Notes: generated by a model from the letters alone, not told the origin. A stretch of DNA of 64,000 bases from Oxalicibacterium faecigallinarum (GCF_014635705.1 NZ_BMDI01000001.1:760008-824007); one strand, 5' to 3'. Positions 1 to 9,075 are shown, counted from the stretch's first letter. Program-made: numbers and translations.

Positions 1-158
1 CCGTCATCGCCGCATTCGGACTCGGCGAGGTCAACAAATTCCTCGAGCCGGTTGCCGGTGCCGTGCTGGCCAAGATCGCGATTCTTGTCGTGATCATCAT
101 CTTCATTCAAAAGCGTCCGCAAGGCCTGTTTGCGCTGAAAGGCAGGAGTGTGGAATGA
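1..158 (+). CDS. urtB: Urea ABC transporter permease UrtB, C-terminal end (partial)
   Basis: The gene enters from the left edge. The last 51 codons are readable and end at a TGA that overlaps the next ATG by four bases. The visible tail has a hydrophobic segment (AKIAILVVIIIFIQ) and then the RPQGLFALKGR ending that is typical of branched-chain-type permeases of the LivH/UrtB group. The call as urtB rests on the downstream order, permease then two ATPases, which matches urtBCDE. The product would be one of two inner-membrane channel subunits for urea. LivH is the alternative if the substrate were an amino acid. Confidence 0.8.
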   Translation, partial: VIAAFGLGEVNKFLEPVAGAVLAKIAILVVIIIFIQKRPQGLFALKGRSVE

Positions 159-1264
159 GTACCCTCGTGATCAAGGAATCCCTTTTCTCCCGTCCGGCCA
201 TGATTGGCATCATCCTCTGCGGCATCGTGCTGGCCGCCTTGCCGATCATGAATCTGCTGTTTCCCTACGGCCATGCCCTGCACATCTCGAGCTATACCAT
301 CGGTCTGATCGGCAAGTTCATGTGCTATGCAATGGCAGCACTGGCGCTTGATCTGGTGTGGGGTTACACCGGCATCCTGTCGCTTGGCCACGGCGTATTC
401 TTTGCGCTGGGTGGTTACATGCATGGCATGTATCTGATGCGCGCCATTGGCAAGGATGGTGTCTATCAAAGTCATTTGCCAGACTTCATGGTGTTCCTGA
501 ACTGGAGCGAATATCCGTGGTACTGGTGGATGACCGAGCACTTCTGGTTTGCGATGCTGCTGGTTGTACTGGTACCAGGCGCCCTGGCCTTCTTGTTCGG
601 TTACTTTGCTTTCCGCTCGCGTATTAAGGGCGTGTACTTCTCGATCATCACGCAGGCGATGACCTTTGCCTTCATGCTGCTGTTCTTCCGCAATGACACG
701 GGCTTTGGCGGCAATAACGGCTTTACCGACTTCAAGCGCATTCTCGGCTTCTCGATCACGGCACCGGAAACCAAGGCTGTCCTGTACCTGGTCACACTGG
801 CTGCCCTGCTTGGCGCGCTCTTCCTGTGCCGTGCCATCGTCACATCCAAACTCGGACGCGTGTTGCAGGGTGTGCGTGATTCCGAATCGCGCCTGATGTT
901 CATCGGCTATAACCCGCTGTGGTTCAAGCTGTTTGTCTGGACCTTGTCCGCAGTCCTGTGTGGGATTGCGGGCGCCTTGTATGTGCCGCAGGTCGGCATC
1001 ATCAATCCGTCGGAAATGTCGCCGGCCAATTCGATTGAAATGGTGATCTGGACTGCCGTCGGTGGTCGTGGCTCGCTGATCGGACCGATCATCGGTGCCT
1101 TCAGCGTCAATGGTCTGAAGAGCTGGTTCACTGCTGCCTTCCCTGATCTCTGGCTGTATGCACTGGGCCTGATCTTCATCCTGGTCACACTGTTCATGCC
1201 GCAAGGCATTCTCGGCGTGGTGCAGAAACTGAAGAAACGCTCAAAAGAAGGAGACGCCGCATGA
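155..1264 (+). CDS. urtC: Urea ABC transporter permease UrtC
   Basis: A 369-residue polytopic inner-membrane protein of the BPD_transp_2 (LivM/UrtC) family. It would form the urea channel with UrtB. The family hallmark is visible around residues 65-85 (LDLVWGYTGILSLGHGVFF), as is the conserved loop near residues 230-250 (GRVLQGVRDSESR..FIGYN). The C-terminal part carries a TAVGGRGSLIGPIIGA segment. An insertion near residues 100-130 rich in W and Y (SEYPWYWWM) is typical of UrtC rather than LivM. The start overlaps the urtB stop, and the stop overlaps the urtD start (ATGA both times), so translation is probably coupled. Confidence 0.93.
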   Translation: MSTLVIKESLFSRPAMIGIILCGIVLAALPIMNLLFPYGHALHISSYTIGLIGKFMCYAMAALALDLVWGYTGILSLGHGVFFALGGYMHGMYLMRAIGKDGVYQSHLPDFMVFLNWSEYPWYWWMTEHFWFAMLLVVLVPGALAFLFGYFAFRSRIKGVYFSIITQAMTFAFMLLFFRNDTGFGGNNGFTDFKRILGFSITAPETKAVLYLVTLAALLGALFLCRAIVTSKLGRVLQGVRDSESRLMFIGYNPLWFKLFVWTLSAVLCGIAGALYVPQVGIINPSEMSPANSIEMVIWTAVGGRGSLIGPIIGAFSVNGLKSWFTAAFPDLWLYALGLIFILVTLFMPQGILGVVQKLKKRSKEGDAA

Positions 1265-2112
1265 AGGTCAGGAACCCTATTGGCCATGATGGCGTGATCG
1301 CAATGCCGGGTGGTGATCAGGCAGAAGCCAACTACGGACGCGTCAAACCGGAAGGCCTGGATACCGCCCATGGTGCGATCCTGTATATGGAAGATATCGT
1401 CGTCAACTTCGACGGTTTCAAGGCCATCAACAATCTGAATCTGGACATCTCCGTCGGTGAACTGCGTTGCATCATCGGTCCCAACGGTGCCGGCAAGACG
1501 ACCATGATGGATGTCATCACCGGCAAGACACGCCCGACTTCCGGCACGGTTTTCTTCGGCCAGACCATCGATCTGACCCGCATGACCGAATACGAAATCG
1601 CACATGCAGGTATTGGCCGCAAGTTTCAGCGCCCCACCGTTTTCGAGCAACATACTGTGTTTGAAAATCTTGAACTCGCGATGAAGATGGACAAGCGCGT
1701 CAAGACCACCTTGTTTGCTCGCCTGAATGCAGAGCAGCGCGATCGTATCGATGAAATCCTGCGCCTGATTCGCCTGAACGGTCAGGAACGTCGTCCCGCC
1801 GGCCTGCTCTCGCACGGCCAAAAGCAGTGGCTGGAAATCGGCATGCTGCTGATGCAGGAGCCGCTGTTGCTTTTACTCGATGAACCAGTCGCTGGCATGT
1901 CCGATGCGGAAACTGCACGTACGGCAGAACTGCTGAATGAATTGCGCGGCAAACATTCCATCATGGTGGTTGAGCACGACATGGGCTTCGTCGAGGAGAT
2001 CGCGCAAGGCGGCAAGGTCACGGTGTTGCATGAGGGCTCGGTACTGGCCGAGGGAAATATGCAGCAGGTGCAGTCAAATGAACGCGTGATCGAAGTCTAT
2101 CTGGGTCGCTAG
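1261..2112 (+). CDS. urtD: Urea ABC transporter ATP-binding protein UrtD
   Basis: A 283-residue ABC ATPase. The Walker A motif GPNGAGKT lies near residues 74-81, the signature LSHGQKQWLEIGMLL near residue 180 and Walker B LLLLDEPVAGMS near residue 205. It ends with the VLAEG..QQV..NERVIEVYLGR tail common to LivG/UrtD. The LSHGQKQWLEI form of the signature is characteristic of UrtD. About 40 extra residues precede the ABC core (which begins near YMEDIVVNFDGF). The ATG overlaps the urtC stop, but an internal start such as the ATG near residue 43 cannot be excluded. It would energise UrtBC together with UrtE. Confidence 0.93.
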   Translation: MKVRNPIGHDGVIAMPGGDQAEANYGRVKPEGLDTAHGAILYMEDIVVNFDGFKAINNLNLDISVGELRCIIGPNGAGKTTMMDVITGKTRPTSGTVFFGQTIDLTRMTEYEIAHAGIGRKFQRPTVFEQHTVFENLELAMKMDKRVKTTLFARLNAEQRDRIDEILRLIRLNGQERRPAGLLSHGQKQWLEIGMLLMQEPLLLLLDEPVAGMSDAETARTAELLNELRGKHSIMVVEHDMGFVEEIAQGGKVTVLHEGSVLAEGNMQQVQSNERVIEVYLGR

Positions 2113-2138
2113 GGATCAACCAAATCCACGGGAACACT

Positions 2139-2837
2139 ATGCTGCAAGTCGATCAACTCAATCAATACTATGGCGCGGCGCATACGCTGCGCGGCGTTTC
2201 ACTGTCGCTGGAAAAAGGCAAGTGCATGACGCTGCTCGGTCGCAATGGCGTCGGCAAGACGACGCTGCTCAAATGCCTGATGGGTGTATTGCCGGTCGCC
2301 AAAGGCAGCATTACGCTCGAAGGTCAGGACATCACACGCCTGAAGCCGCATCAGCGCGCCGCGCTCGGTATCGCTTACGTGCCGCAAGGTCGTGAAATCT
2401 TCGCGCGCCTGACCGTCGAAGAAAATCTGCTGATGGGCATGGCAACCAAGTCGGGACGCAAGGCATCGACAATCCGTGGCGAAGTCTATGAGCTGTTTCC
2501 GGTATTAAAAGAGATGCTGCATCGACGAGGCGGCGACCTGTCTGGCGGACAGCAACAGCAACTGGCGATCGCACGTGCCCTGCTTGCCGATCCCAAACTG
2601 ATCATCCTGGATGAACCTACCGAAGGCATTCAGCCCTCCATCATCAAGGATATCGGCCGTGTCATTCGCCTGCTGCGTGAACGTGGCGATATCGGCATCC
2701 TGCTATGCGAGCAGTACTTCGATTTCGCACGCGAACTGGCCGATGACTTCATCGTCATGTCGCGTGGCGAAGTCGTTGCCAGCGGTACACAAGATCAGAT
2801 GGATAGCGATGATGTAAAAAGACACCTTGCTGTCTGA
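2139..2837 (+). CDS. urtE: Urea ABC transporter ATP-binding protein UrtE
   Basis: A 232-residue ABC ATPase of the LivF/UrtE type. It has Walker A GRNGVGKT (near residue 34), Q-loop region YVPQGREIFARLTVEENL, signature LSGGQQQQLAIARAL and Walker B LIILDEPTEGIQPSII. The LSGGQQQQLAIARALL and EGIQPSIIKDI pattern is the usual UrtE form. It lies 26 bases after urtD and is the last gene of the transporter operon. No urease genes follow: the next gene, on the opposite strand, belongs to respiration, so urease must be encoded elsewhere. Confidence 0.93.
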   Translation: MLQVDQLNQYYGAAHTLRGVSLSLEKGKCMTLLGRNGVGKTTLLKCLMGVLPVAKGSITLEGQDITRLKPHQRAALGIAYVPQGREIFARLTVEENLLMGMATKSGRKASTIRGEVYELFPVLKEMLHRRGGDLSGGQQQQLAIARALLADPKLIILDEPTEGIQPSIIKDIGRVIRLLRERGDIGILLCEQYFDFARELADDFIVMSRGEVVASGTQDQMDSDDVKRHLAV

Positions 2838-2863
2838 TATTCAGAACGAAATCGCCTGTTCCT

Positions 2864-3211
2864 CTACTTGATGCAGCTCGTCATGAGAAAAACCGGCATG
2901 GCACACCACACGATGCCCAGCGTCGCAAGGATGGCAATGCCCAGGCGAGCAAAAGGCAGCAAGCCTTGCGGCTGACGTTGCAAGCCAAGCAAGGTGCGCC
3001 AAAGCATGCTCAGGGCAGCAACCAAGACAAGCGCGCTGATTGCCACGAGCATCACGCTTACTGCCGGTAGTCCACCCCACTCCCTATTGGCAAGTGCCGT
3101 ATCGCAGGCAACCGCCGAAAAGGCGTAGATGCCGAACAGATAAACGCCCCAGAGAATCAATGGTGCATTGGCATCGAGCAGTGGTTGAAAGAATCTGTCT
3201 TCATGTCGCAT
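2864..3211 (-). CDS. Small membrane protein of the oxidase operon
   Basis: A 115-residue protein with about three hydrophobic segments (LILWGVYLFGIYAFSAVAC; AVSVMLVAISALVLVAAL; LGIAILATLGIVWCAMPVFL). The ATG at 3211 is chosen because a strong AAGGAG lies seven bases before it and overlaps the stop of the upstream oxidase gene. The longer upstream frame merely shadows the oxidase gene. I do not recognise the family. Its place as the last gene of a caa3-type oxidase operon suggests an accessory or small subunit of the oxidase, which is inference from position only. Confidence 0.7.
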   Translation of the reverse strand: MRHEDRFFQPLLDANAPLILWGVYLFGIYAFSAVACDTALANREWGGLPAVSVMLVAISALVLVAALSMLWRTLLGLQRQPQGLLPFARLGIAILATLGIVWCAMPVFLMTSCIK

Positions 3212-3221
3212 GGCACGCTCC

Positions 3222-5852
3222 TTACAGATCCATGAAACGCGGCAGTACGTTGATAAAGAAAATGGCCGCCACTCCTTGCAACGTCGTGTAGTGCCACATG
3301 AGACTGACATTGTCCAATGTGCTGTGGCTGGTCGGTGTGACATGACCAGCCAGTGAGCGTGCAAGCAGGTATCCGCCTGCGAGCAGCAGCACGACGACAT
3401 GAAACCCCTGATACGCGACCAGCACCGCCACACCGGCGCTCCATGCCTGCGCGGTCGGCGTCAAACCTGCCTGCACGTGACCAAAGAAATCCGCCGCGTA
3501 AGCCAAGCAGAGCAATCCCAACGCGATCACAAGAGCAAGTTGCAACCAAGGCTGAAAATCCACATGGGTATCGCCATACAAGGAACGTGAGCGCCGCCGC
3601 GCCCATTCGATGCAGAACGATCCTGCTATCAGCAGCGCTGCGCTTGTCCACGGCCAGATCGTCTTTGGCAATGCAGCGTTGGGTGGTGGGCACACTTGCA
3701 GCAGCATGGAGATATGCAGGAAGACATAGACGAGCGCCGAGAAGATAACCGCATCGACAATGAGCATGATGATGGTGGCCCACCATGCGTGTGCAGCCGG
3801 TCCGGTTGCGCCCACAGGCAGCCACAGGTTGTCGCCGACTTCGACTTTTTCCATTTGCGGTTTCTTATCGACTTCCCACAGCCAGCGAATAATGGAAACG
3901 ATCGCGGCAATGCCACCAATGAAAGCGGGTACCACCAGCTCCATGGTCAGCAACAGAAAGAAAGCGGCAGTACCCGCAGCGGCGATCAGGGGCAACCAGC
4001 TATCACCGGGAAGAATCTGTACATGCGTGGGTAAGGCCTTGACCGGACTTGTAACCAGCGTTTCACGCCCGCCGGTCGCAGCGCCGGGCAACCAGTGACG
4101 GCCTTCCTCTACCTCTCTGGTCAGTTCCGGGTTATCCCACAGCGGTTCTCGCGAGTTGATCTGTGGAATGCTGCGTGACGAGTAATCGGCAGACGATAGC
4201 CATTCGAGCGTTGATGCACCCCATGGATTGTCGTTCTGACGCGGCCTGGCGCGAAACACACGAATCGCATCGATGAAGAACAGCAGAATGCCCAACGCCA
4301 TCATGAACGCACCAACTGTGGAAATCAGATTCCACACGTCCCATCCCATTTCGGCACTATAGGTAAAGACCCGACGTGGCATGCCCCACAAGCCCGCCAT
4401 GTGCATCGGGAAAAACGTGACGTTGAAGCCGACGAACATCAGACCGAACACCCATTTTCCGAGGCGCTCGGACATTGTGTTGCCGTTTAGAAGCGGCATC
4501 CAGTAATACAACCCGCCAAACATTGGAAACACCATGCCACCGATCAGCACGTAATGCAGATGTGCCACGATGAAATAGGTATCGTGCGCCTGCCAGTCAA
4601 ACGGCAGCACGGCGACCATCACGCCGGTCAAACCACCCAGCACGAAGATGAACATGAAGCCGAGCAGAAAAAGCATCGGTGTGGACATCCGTACCCGTCC
4701 GCTCCACAACGTGGCAATCCATGCAAAGACCTGAATCGCCGTGGGGATCACAACCGCCATGCTGGCAGCCGAGACAAAGCTGAGCTCCATCGCACCCAGC
4801 CCGGTGGTGAACATGTGATGTGCCCACAAGCCGAAACTCAATATACCAACACCGATCAGTGCCACCACGATACTGCGATAGCCAACCAGCCGTGTACGCG
4901 CGATGGTCGGGATCATGGTGGAGATCATGCCGGCAGCGGGCAGGAAGATGATGTAGACCTCGGGATGACCAAAGAACCAGAACAGATGCTGCCAGATCAG
5001 CGGATCGCCACCACGTGATGCAATGAAGAACGGCCAGTCGAAGGCACGTTCGAGTTCAAGCAGCATGGTCGCTGCAATGATCGCCGGAAAGGCAACCACG
5101 ATCATGAGTGCCACGACCAGCATGGTCCACGCGTAGATCGGCATGCGCGAAAGCTTCATGCCCGGTGCGCGGGTGAACAGAATGCCGATGATGATCTCGA
5201 TCGCACCGGCGATCGCCGAGATTTCGATGAAGCCGATACCGAGCAGCCAGAAGTCGGCATTGATGCCCGGCGAGTACTCCTTGCTCGTCAGCGGTGGATA
5301 CATGAACCAGCCGCCGTCGGGTGCCAGCCCGAAAAACAAGGTACAGAAAAATGCCAATCCGCCTATCGTGTATGCCCAGTATGCATAAGCAGATAAGCGT
5401 GGAAACGGCAGATCGCGCGCACCCAGCATGCCCGGCAGCAGATAAACGGCAATCGCCTCGATGATGGGGATGGCAAACAGGAACATCATCACCGTGCCAT
5501 GCATGGTAAAGATCTGATTGTAGGTACCCGCAGACAGGAAATCGTTATCGGGCACCGCCAGTTGCGCGCGGATCAGCAAGCCCAGAATGCCAGCCAGCAC
5601 GAAGAACAGCAGTGCCGTGCAGATGTACAGAAAACCGATGTTGACGTTGTTGACCGATTTGAAGAATCGCCAGCCGGGCGGCGTTTTCCAGACCGCCATC
5701 AAACGCTGCAATTCACCTTCGGGACGCGGCAGCGAATTCGGCAACGGCGTGCCGGCTAGCGCACGTTCCTGCACGCGTTCGACCTCCGACTGCATCTTGT
5801 CGCTGAAGACATAGTGACCGTCATGCTGCGGACGTTGATCTTGTGTGCTCAT
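3222..5852 (-). CDS. ctaD: Cytochrome c oxidase subunit I fused to subunit III (CtaD-CtaE)
   Basis: An 876-residue fusion. Residues ~70-560 are haem-copper oxidase subunit I: the QHLFWFFGHPEVYIIFLPAAG stretch carries the CuB histidine and the cross-linked tyrosine, HDTYFIVAHLHYVL carries the haem a3/haem a histidines, and further histidine helices are present. After a ~100-residue linker with two membrane segments, residues ~680-876 match subunit III (WWATIIML..LVYVFLH, ending WHYTTLQGVAAIFFINVLPRF). Fused I/III subunits are known in caa3-type oxidases. It would reduce O2 to water and pump protons in the inner membrane. The start overlaps the stop of the subunit II gene (ATGA). Confidence 0.95.
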   Translation of the reverse strand: MSTQDQRPQHDGHYVFSDKMQSEVERVQERALAGTPLPNSLPRPEGELQRLMAVWKTPPGWRFFKSVNNVNIGFLYICTALLFFVLAGILGLLIRAQLAVPDNDFLSAGTYNQIFTMHGTVMMFLFAIPIIEAIAVYLLPGMLGARDLPFPRLSAYAYWAYTIGGLAFFCTLFFGLAPDGGWFMYPPLTSKEYSPGINADFWLLGIGFIEISAIAGAIEIIIGILFTRAPGMKLSRMPIYAWTMLVVALMIVVAFPAIIAATMLLELERAFDWPFFIASRGGDPLIWQHLFWFFGHPEVYIIFLPAAGMISTMIPTIARTRLVGYRSIVVALIGVGILSFGLWAHHMFTTGLGAMELSFVSAASMAVVIPTAIQVFAWIATLWSGRVRMSTPMLFLLGFMFIFVLGGLTGVMVAVLPFDWQAHDTYFIVAHLHYVLIGGMVFPMFGGLYYWMPLLNGNTMSERLGKWVFGLMFVGFNVTFFPMHMAGLWGMPRRVFTYSAEMGWDVWNLISTVGAFMMALGILLFFIDAIRVFRARPRQNDNPWGASTLEWLSSADYSSRSIPQINSREPLWDNPELTREVEEGRHWLPGAATGGRETLVTSPVKALPTHVQILPGDSWLPLIAAAGTAAFFLLLTMELVVPAFIGGIAAIVSIIRWLWEVDKKPQMEKVEVGDNLWLPVGATGPAAHAWWATIIMLIVDAVIFSALVYVFLHISMLLQVCPPPNAALPKTIWPWTSAALLIAGSFCIEWARRRSRSLYGDTHVDFQPWLQLALVIALGLLCLAYAADFFGHVQAGLTPTAQAWSAGVAVLVAYQGFHVVVLLLAGGYLLARSLAGHVTPTSHSTLDNVSLMWHYTTLQGVAAIFFINVLPRFMDL

Positions 5853-6841
5853 TGAAGCGACTCCAGATACCGTGCCAACGCATCCAGCTCATGTTCCGGC
5901 ATATCGGCAAAACCAGGCATGCGCGCACCATGCTTGAAGCGCTGCGTCTGGGCAATCCAATCACGCATGTTCTCCCCCTCGTTACGCAAGATTCCTGCAC
6001 CCAGATACAGGCGACTGCCGATGTGCGTGAGATCGGGTGCCAATGTTTGCCCGCCGATCAGGTTTTCATCGGCGACACCCCGGATGGTGTGGCAGGCAGC
6101 GCAACGCTGCGTCAGAAAGACCTGGCGACCGGCGGCAAGCAAGGGATCGTTCGTCGCGCGCGCAGGTTGCGCCTGATTGCTCAGCCAGGCATCGAAGGCT
6201 GGCGCTTCCTCGACCACGACATGCAAAGCCATTTTTGCGTGTTGCTCGCCACAGTATTCGGCGCACTGGCCGCGATAAATGCCTGGTGCACCGGTTTTGA
6301 CACGCAGTCGTGTCAAACGGCCTGGCAGCATATCGACCTTGCCTGCCAACGCAGGCACCCAGAAACTGTGGATCACATCATCGCTGGTCAACGCCAGATA
6401 AACAGGCTTGTTCGCCGGCAGACGAATCTCGTTGGCGGTGACGATGTCGCGCCCTGTAACGGGATCACGGTAACGTACCTCCCACCACCACATCTTTGCC
6501 GTGACAGAAACGACCAGCGCGTCGTGCGATACCGGCGCCAGCAATTGCTGACTCCGATGAATGCTGTACACAAGCAGTGCCGACAACACCGTCACGGGGA
6601 AGACGACACCTGCGCCGATCAGCCATACCGCCGGACGGACGTGCGGGCGACCATGTCGCAAACTCATGGCCAGCATGATCATGACGCCGACGAAGATCAG
6701 TGTGCCGCCGCCGAACAAAACCCAGGCAATCTCGACAATCACTTCTGCATCGTTGCCGGCCGGATGCAGGACGGATTGCCAGTTCACATCGCTACATGCT
6801 GCGAGCGCGGGCAGGAGAAAAAGAGGAAATGTGCGCTTCAT
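5849..6841 (-). CDS. ctaC: Cytochrome c oxidase subunit II with fused cytochrome c domain
   Basis: A 330-residue lipoprotein with lipobox LAAC (Cys16). Two membrane helices (~35-60 and ~70-95) are followed by a periplasmic cupredoxin domain. The CuA ligands are visible as H158 (VIHSFW) and the cluster CAEYCGEQHAKM at 193-204. A C-terminal cytochrome c domain carries the CAACH haem site at 247-251 and an axial Met in ARMPGF. This layout defines caa3-type oxidases, which accept electrons directly through the fused haem. The ATG at 6841 overlaps the stop of the preceding cytochrome gene; longer starts only add a shadow of that gene. Confidence 0.94.
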   Translation of the reverse strand: MKRTFPLFLLPALAACSDVNWQSVLHPAGNDAEVIVEIAWVLFGGGTLIFVGVMIMLAMSLRHGRPHVRPAVWLIGAGVVFPVTVLSALLVYSIHRSQQLLAPVSHDALVVSVTAKMWWWEVRYRDPVTGRDIVTANEIRLPANKPVYLALTSDDVIHSFWVPALAGKVDMLPGRLTRLRVKTGAPGIYRGQCAEYCGEQHAKMALHVVVEEAPAFDAWLSNQAQPARATNDPLLAAGRQVFLTQRCAACHTIRGVADENLIGGQTLAPDLTHIGSRLYLGAGILRNEGENMRDWIAQTQRFKHGARMPGFADMPEHELDALARYLESLQ

Positions 6842-7242
6842 TGCAACGACAGCAGATAGGCCGCCATGTGTCGTGCTTCCTGTTCTGAAGCACCCATGGC
6901 CGGCATGGTCGTTGCAGGATTCATGCTGTGTGGATTGACGATCCAGCGTGCAAGCAAGGCCTCCGTATTCGGGACGCGTCCGGCAGCGTAGCTGCGACGA
7001 CCGAACTGCCCTAGCGGCGGACCGGCTGTACCGCGCGCGGCAGGAATGCCCGGAATCGCATGGCAGGCACCACATTGATATTGATCCAGCAAACGGCGAC
7101 CCTGCTCGATATCACCACGCGCGATGTCGGCAGAAGGCGCAACTGTCTGCGCCAACGCACTTGTGGTCGCCATCAGGAATAGTGCGACAGAACAGATTTG
7201 TATCCAGGTTGGAGCGACATGATAGATGGGCATGGCTGGCAC
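6838..7242 (-). CDS. Secreted c-type cytochrome, first gene of the oxidase operon
   Basis: A 134-residue protein with an N-terminal signal-like helix (IQICSVALFLMATTSALAQ) and one cytochrome c domain. The haem site is CGACH, followed by PGIPAARGTAGPPLGQFGRRSYAAGRVPNT and a Met axial-ligand region TTMPAMG. It is first in the leftward operon with subunits II and I/III. It probably passes electrons to, or is a subunit of, the caa3-type oxidase. Its C-terminal pattern (MPAMGASEQEARHMAAYLLSLQ) is closely mimicked by the cytochrome at 7959-8330 on the other side of the divergent promoter region, so the two are likely paralogues. Confidence 0.88.
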   Translation of the reverse strand: MPAMPIYHVAPTWIQICSVALFLMATTSALAQTVAPSADIARGDIEQGRRLLDQYQCGACHAIPGIPAARGTAGPPLGQFGRRSYAAGRVPNTEALLARWIVNPHSMNPATTMPAMGASEQEARHMAAYLLSLQ

Positions 7243-7353
7243 TGGAAATGATTACTCGCAGGCCGGCGGCCCGATCAAGGATGTCACGTGCGACCCGGCA
7301 ACACATGACGCGTTGCATCATTGTCGTTGTGCGCCCAAGACGACACAGTGCGC

Positions 7354-7366
7354 TGTCTAACAGACA
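7354..7366. promoter_or_regulatory. Inverted repeat in the divergent cytochrome promoter region
   Basis: TGTCT-AAC-AGACA is a perfect 5-bp inverted repeat with a 3-base spacer. It lies between the two divergent cytochrome operons (starts at 7242 and 7420). The position suits a regulator acting on both. No regulator is identified, and a repeat this short can occur by chance. Confidence 0.3.
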
Positions 7367-7419
7367 ACGGCGATCACACTGCCTAGACTGCAGTCATCCC
7401 CCCTTCCCTTCGATCCAGC

Positions 7420-7962
7420 ATGACGCCTTCCGAGAAAAAACTCGTCTTCAGGACCGTGCTCGCCACGCTGCTCGTGCTGATGATTGCCGGCGTCGTAGGC
7501 GGCTATGCGTTCATGCGCACCGGCATCTACAACATCTCTGCCACTTCTCAGCACTTGCAGCCGATCTATTCCATTCTTGAGAAAGGGATGCATTATTCGG
7601 TGCGTTATCACGCAGCTGATATCACAGCGCCACCGACAGACGACATGCAGATGGTCAAACGCGGCGCACTTACCTTTCATGGAGCCTGCGTGCAATGTCA
7701 TGGCGCACCAGGTGTCGCACCGCATGGGATCGGCATGGGTATGCAACCTGTGCCGGGGCCACTTGTTGAGAGCGCCAAAAAATGGGAAGCAAGGGAGTTG
7801 TACTGGATCGTGCGCCACGGCATCAAGATGAGTGGCATGCCGGCCTGGGAATATCGAATGAGCGAAGAACAACTCTGGGAAGTGGTCGCATTCATGCAGC
7901 ATCTTCCGCAACTCTCGCCTGCCGAGTACAAGGAGATGACGCGATCGGAGGATGCGCGATGA
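7420..7962 (+). CDS. Membrane-anchored c-type cytochrome
   Basis: A 180-residue protein with an uncleaved-looking N-terminal membrane helix (residues ~10-32, FRTVLATLLVLMIAGVVGGYAFM) and one cytochrome c domain. The haem-binding site is CVQCH, in the context FHGACVQCHGAPGV, with a likely axial Met in GIKMSGMPAWE. It faces the periplasm. It is divergent from the caa3-type oxidase operon and overlaps the next cytochrome gene by ATGA. The context suggests an electron carrier for the oxidase; the partner is not shown by the sequence. Confidence 0.88.
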   Translation: MTPSEKKLVFRTVLATLLVLMIAGVVGGYAFMRTGIYNISATSQHLQPIYSILEKGMHYSVRYHAADITAPPTDDMQMVKRGALTFHGACVQCHGAPGVAPHGIGMGMQPVPGPLVESAKKWEARELYWIVRHGIKMSGMPAWEYRMSEEQLWEVVAFMQHLPQLSPAEYKEMTRSEDAR

Positions 7963-8330
7963 CAAGATCGCAGATTGCCCTGATCGCCTTGACCTTGTTG
8001 GCGCTGACCGCATGCCGCAACGACAGTGAGGTCAAACCGGTTCATGCAGAAGGAGATCTTGAGCGCGGTCGACTCGCCCTGACGCAGTACGCTTGTCATT
8101 CCTGTCATGTCATTCCCGGGATCACAGGGTCGAGCACTTTTGTCGGGCCTAGTCTGTCCGGCATGGCATCGCGCCCGATGATTGCCGGCAAGCTGCCCAA
8201 TTCACGCGACAACATGATGCGCTGGATCATGCAGACGCAGGATGTCGACCCCGGCAACGCCATGCCGGACATGGGGGTCACCGAACAACATGCACGCGAT
8301 ATGGTGACCTATCTCGACTCGTTGAAATGA
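7959..8330 (+). CDS. Lipoprotein c-type cytochrome
   Basis: A 123-residue lipoprotein: the signal sequence MTRSQIALIALTLLALTAC ends in a lipobox with Cys19. One cytochrome c domain has the haem site CHSCH followed by VIPGITG..FVGPSLSGM, and the axial Met region is AMPDMGV. The ATG at 7959 is chosen because it overlaps the upstream stop (ATGA) and gives a proper signal peptide. It resembles the first cytochrome of the divergent oxidase operon in length and in its C-terminal motif, so an ancestral duplication is likely. Confidence 0.88.
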   Translation: MTRSQIALIALTLLALTACRNDSEVKPVHAEGDLERGRLALTQYACHSCHVIPGITGSSTFVGPSLSGMASRPMIAGKLPNSRDNMMRWIMQTQDVDPGNAMPDMGVTEQHARDMVTYLDSLK

Positions 8331-8389
8331 CCACCGATCAAAAGAACGACGCTGCAAGCGAAATTTGCCCTCCTTCGCACCGTAGCATT

Positions 8390-9019
8390 TCACCGCATGA
8401 TCATCTCCGTATGCGTTGCCAGTGTCTCAAGCGCCACATCCTTCCCCAACATGATCATTCTGGTGTGAAGATCTTCACGGACATGCGGACTTACCTCGCG
8501 CCCGAGAAAACGCAACGTCTTGGAACGCAAATCAACATAAATCAGCGCATAGTCCTCGCTCAGCGAATGCCATAAGCCATACGCACCGGCGGATTGACGT
8601 GCTCCGCTAATCAGGCAGTTTCCGCCATCGAGCCACCATCGATACAGCGTGCTTGCAATACCTTTGCGTTGATATGCTGGCGCGTACTTGGAATGCGTTG
8701 CACGCAGATATTTATCCTGACGGCGATTCAACTCGATCAGCCGATTAAAAACCGTATAACCAGCCAGACAGCCATTTTTTCTGTCTTCGACATAGACATA
8801 ATGCTCTCCGTCTGCCTCGCGGTAACGGAAGGCCAGATCAGAAAACTGAATGTCCAGGCAAGGCAGGTCAAAAAGAATATCGCCCGGCTGATGCAATCGC
8901 CGATACAAGGTCTCCAGTTCTTTTTTCAATTCCGACAAAGGGAGTTGCACATCAATGCGCAACGCCATAATGCGCGACAGCCAGAGCAGATAAGGAATGG
9001 ATAAGGACATACTTTGCAA
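8390..9019 (-). CDS. GNAT-like acetyltransferase domain protein
   Basis: A 209-residue soluble protein. The stretch YQRKGIASTLYRWWL near residue 120 resembles the acetyl-CoA-binding R/Q-x-x-G-x-A/G loop and following helix of GNAT acetyltransferases, after a central strand/turn region (YVEDRKNGCLAGYTVFNRL). The rest is not recognised. The start is a TTG at 9019 with CGGAG six bases before it; the ATG at 9010 lacks good spacing. It lies 56 bases downstream of the beta-helix repeat gene on the same strand, so the two are probably co-transcribed. The acceptor substrate is unknown. Confidence 0.65.
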   Translation of the reverse strand: MQSMSLSIPYLLWLSRIMALRIDVQLPLSELKKELETLYRRLHQPGDILFDLPCLDIQFSDLAFRYREADGEHYVYVEDRKNGCLAGYTVFNRLIELNRRQDKYLRATHSKYAPAYQRKGIASTLYRWWLDGGNCLISGARQSAGAYGLWHSLSEDYALIYVDLRSKTLRFLGREVSPHVREDLHTRMIMLGKDVALETLATHTEMIMR

Positions 9020-9075
9020 GATAGTCTCCGGATCAAGTTGAACGAAACAGGTGGGTCAGGACCGATTGCATGGCA

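Noticed and set aside
107-1204. Long minus-strand frame (365 residues) opposite urtC
   Set aside because: It is antisense to a clear permease gene, rich in His/Gln/Asp as expected of a shadow frame, and has no domain.
5843-6859. Plus-strand frame of 338 residues
   Set aside because: It is antisense to the oxidase subunit II gene with CuA and haem motifs.
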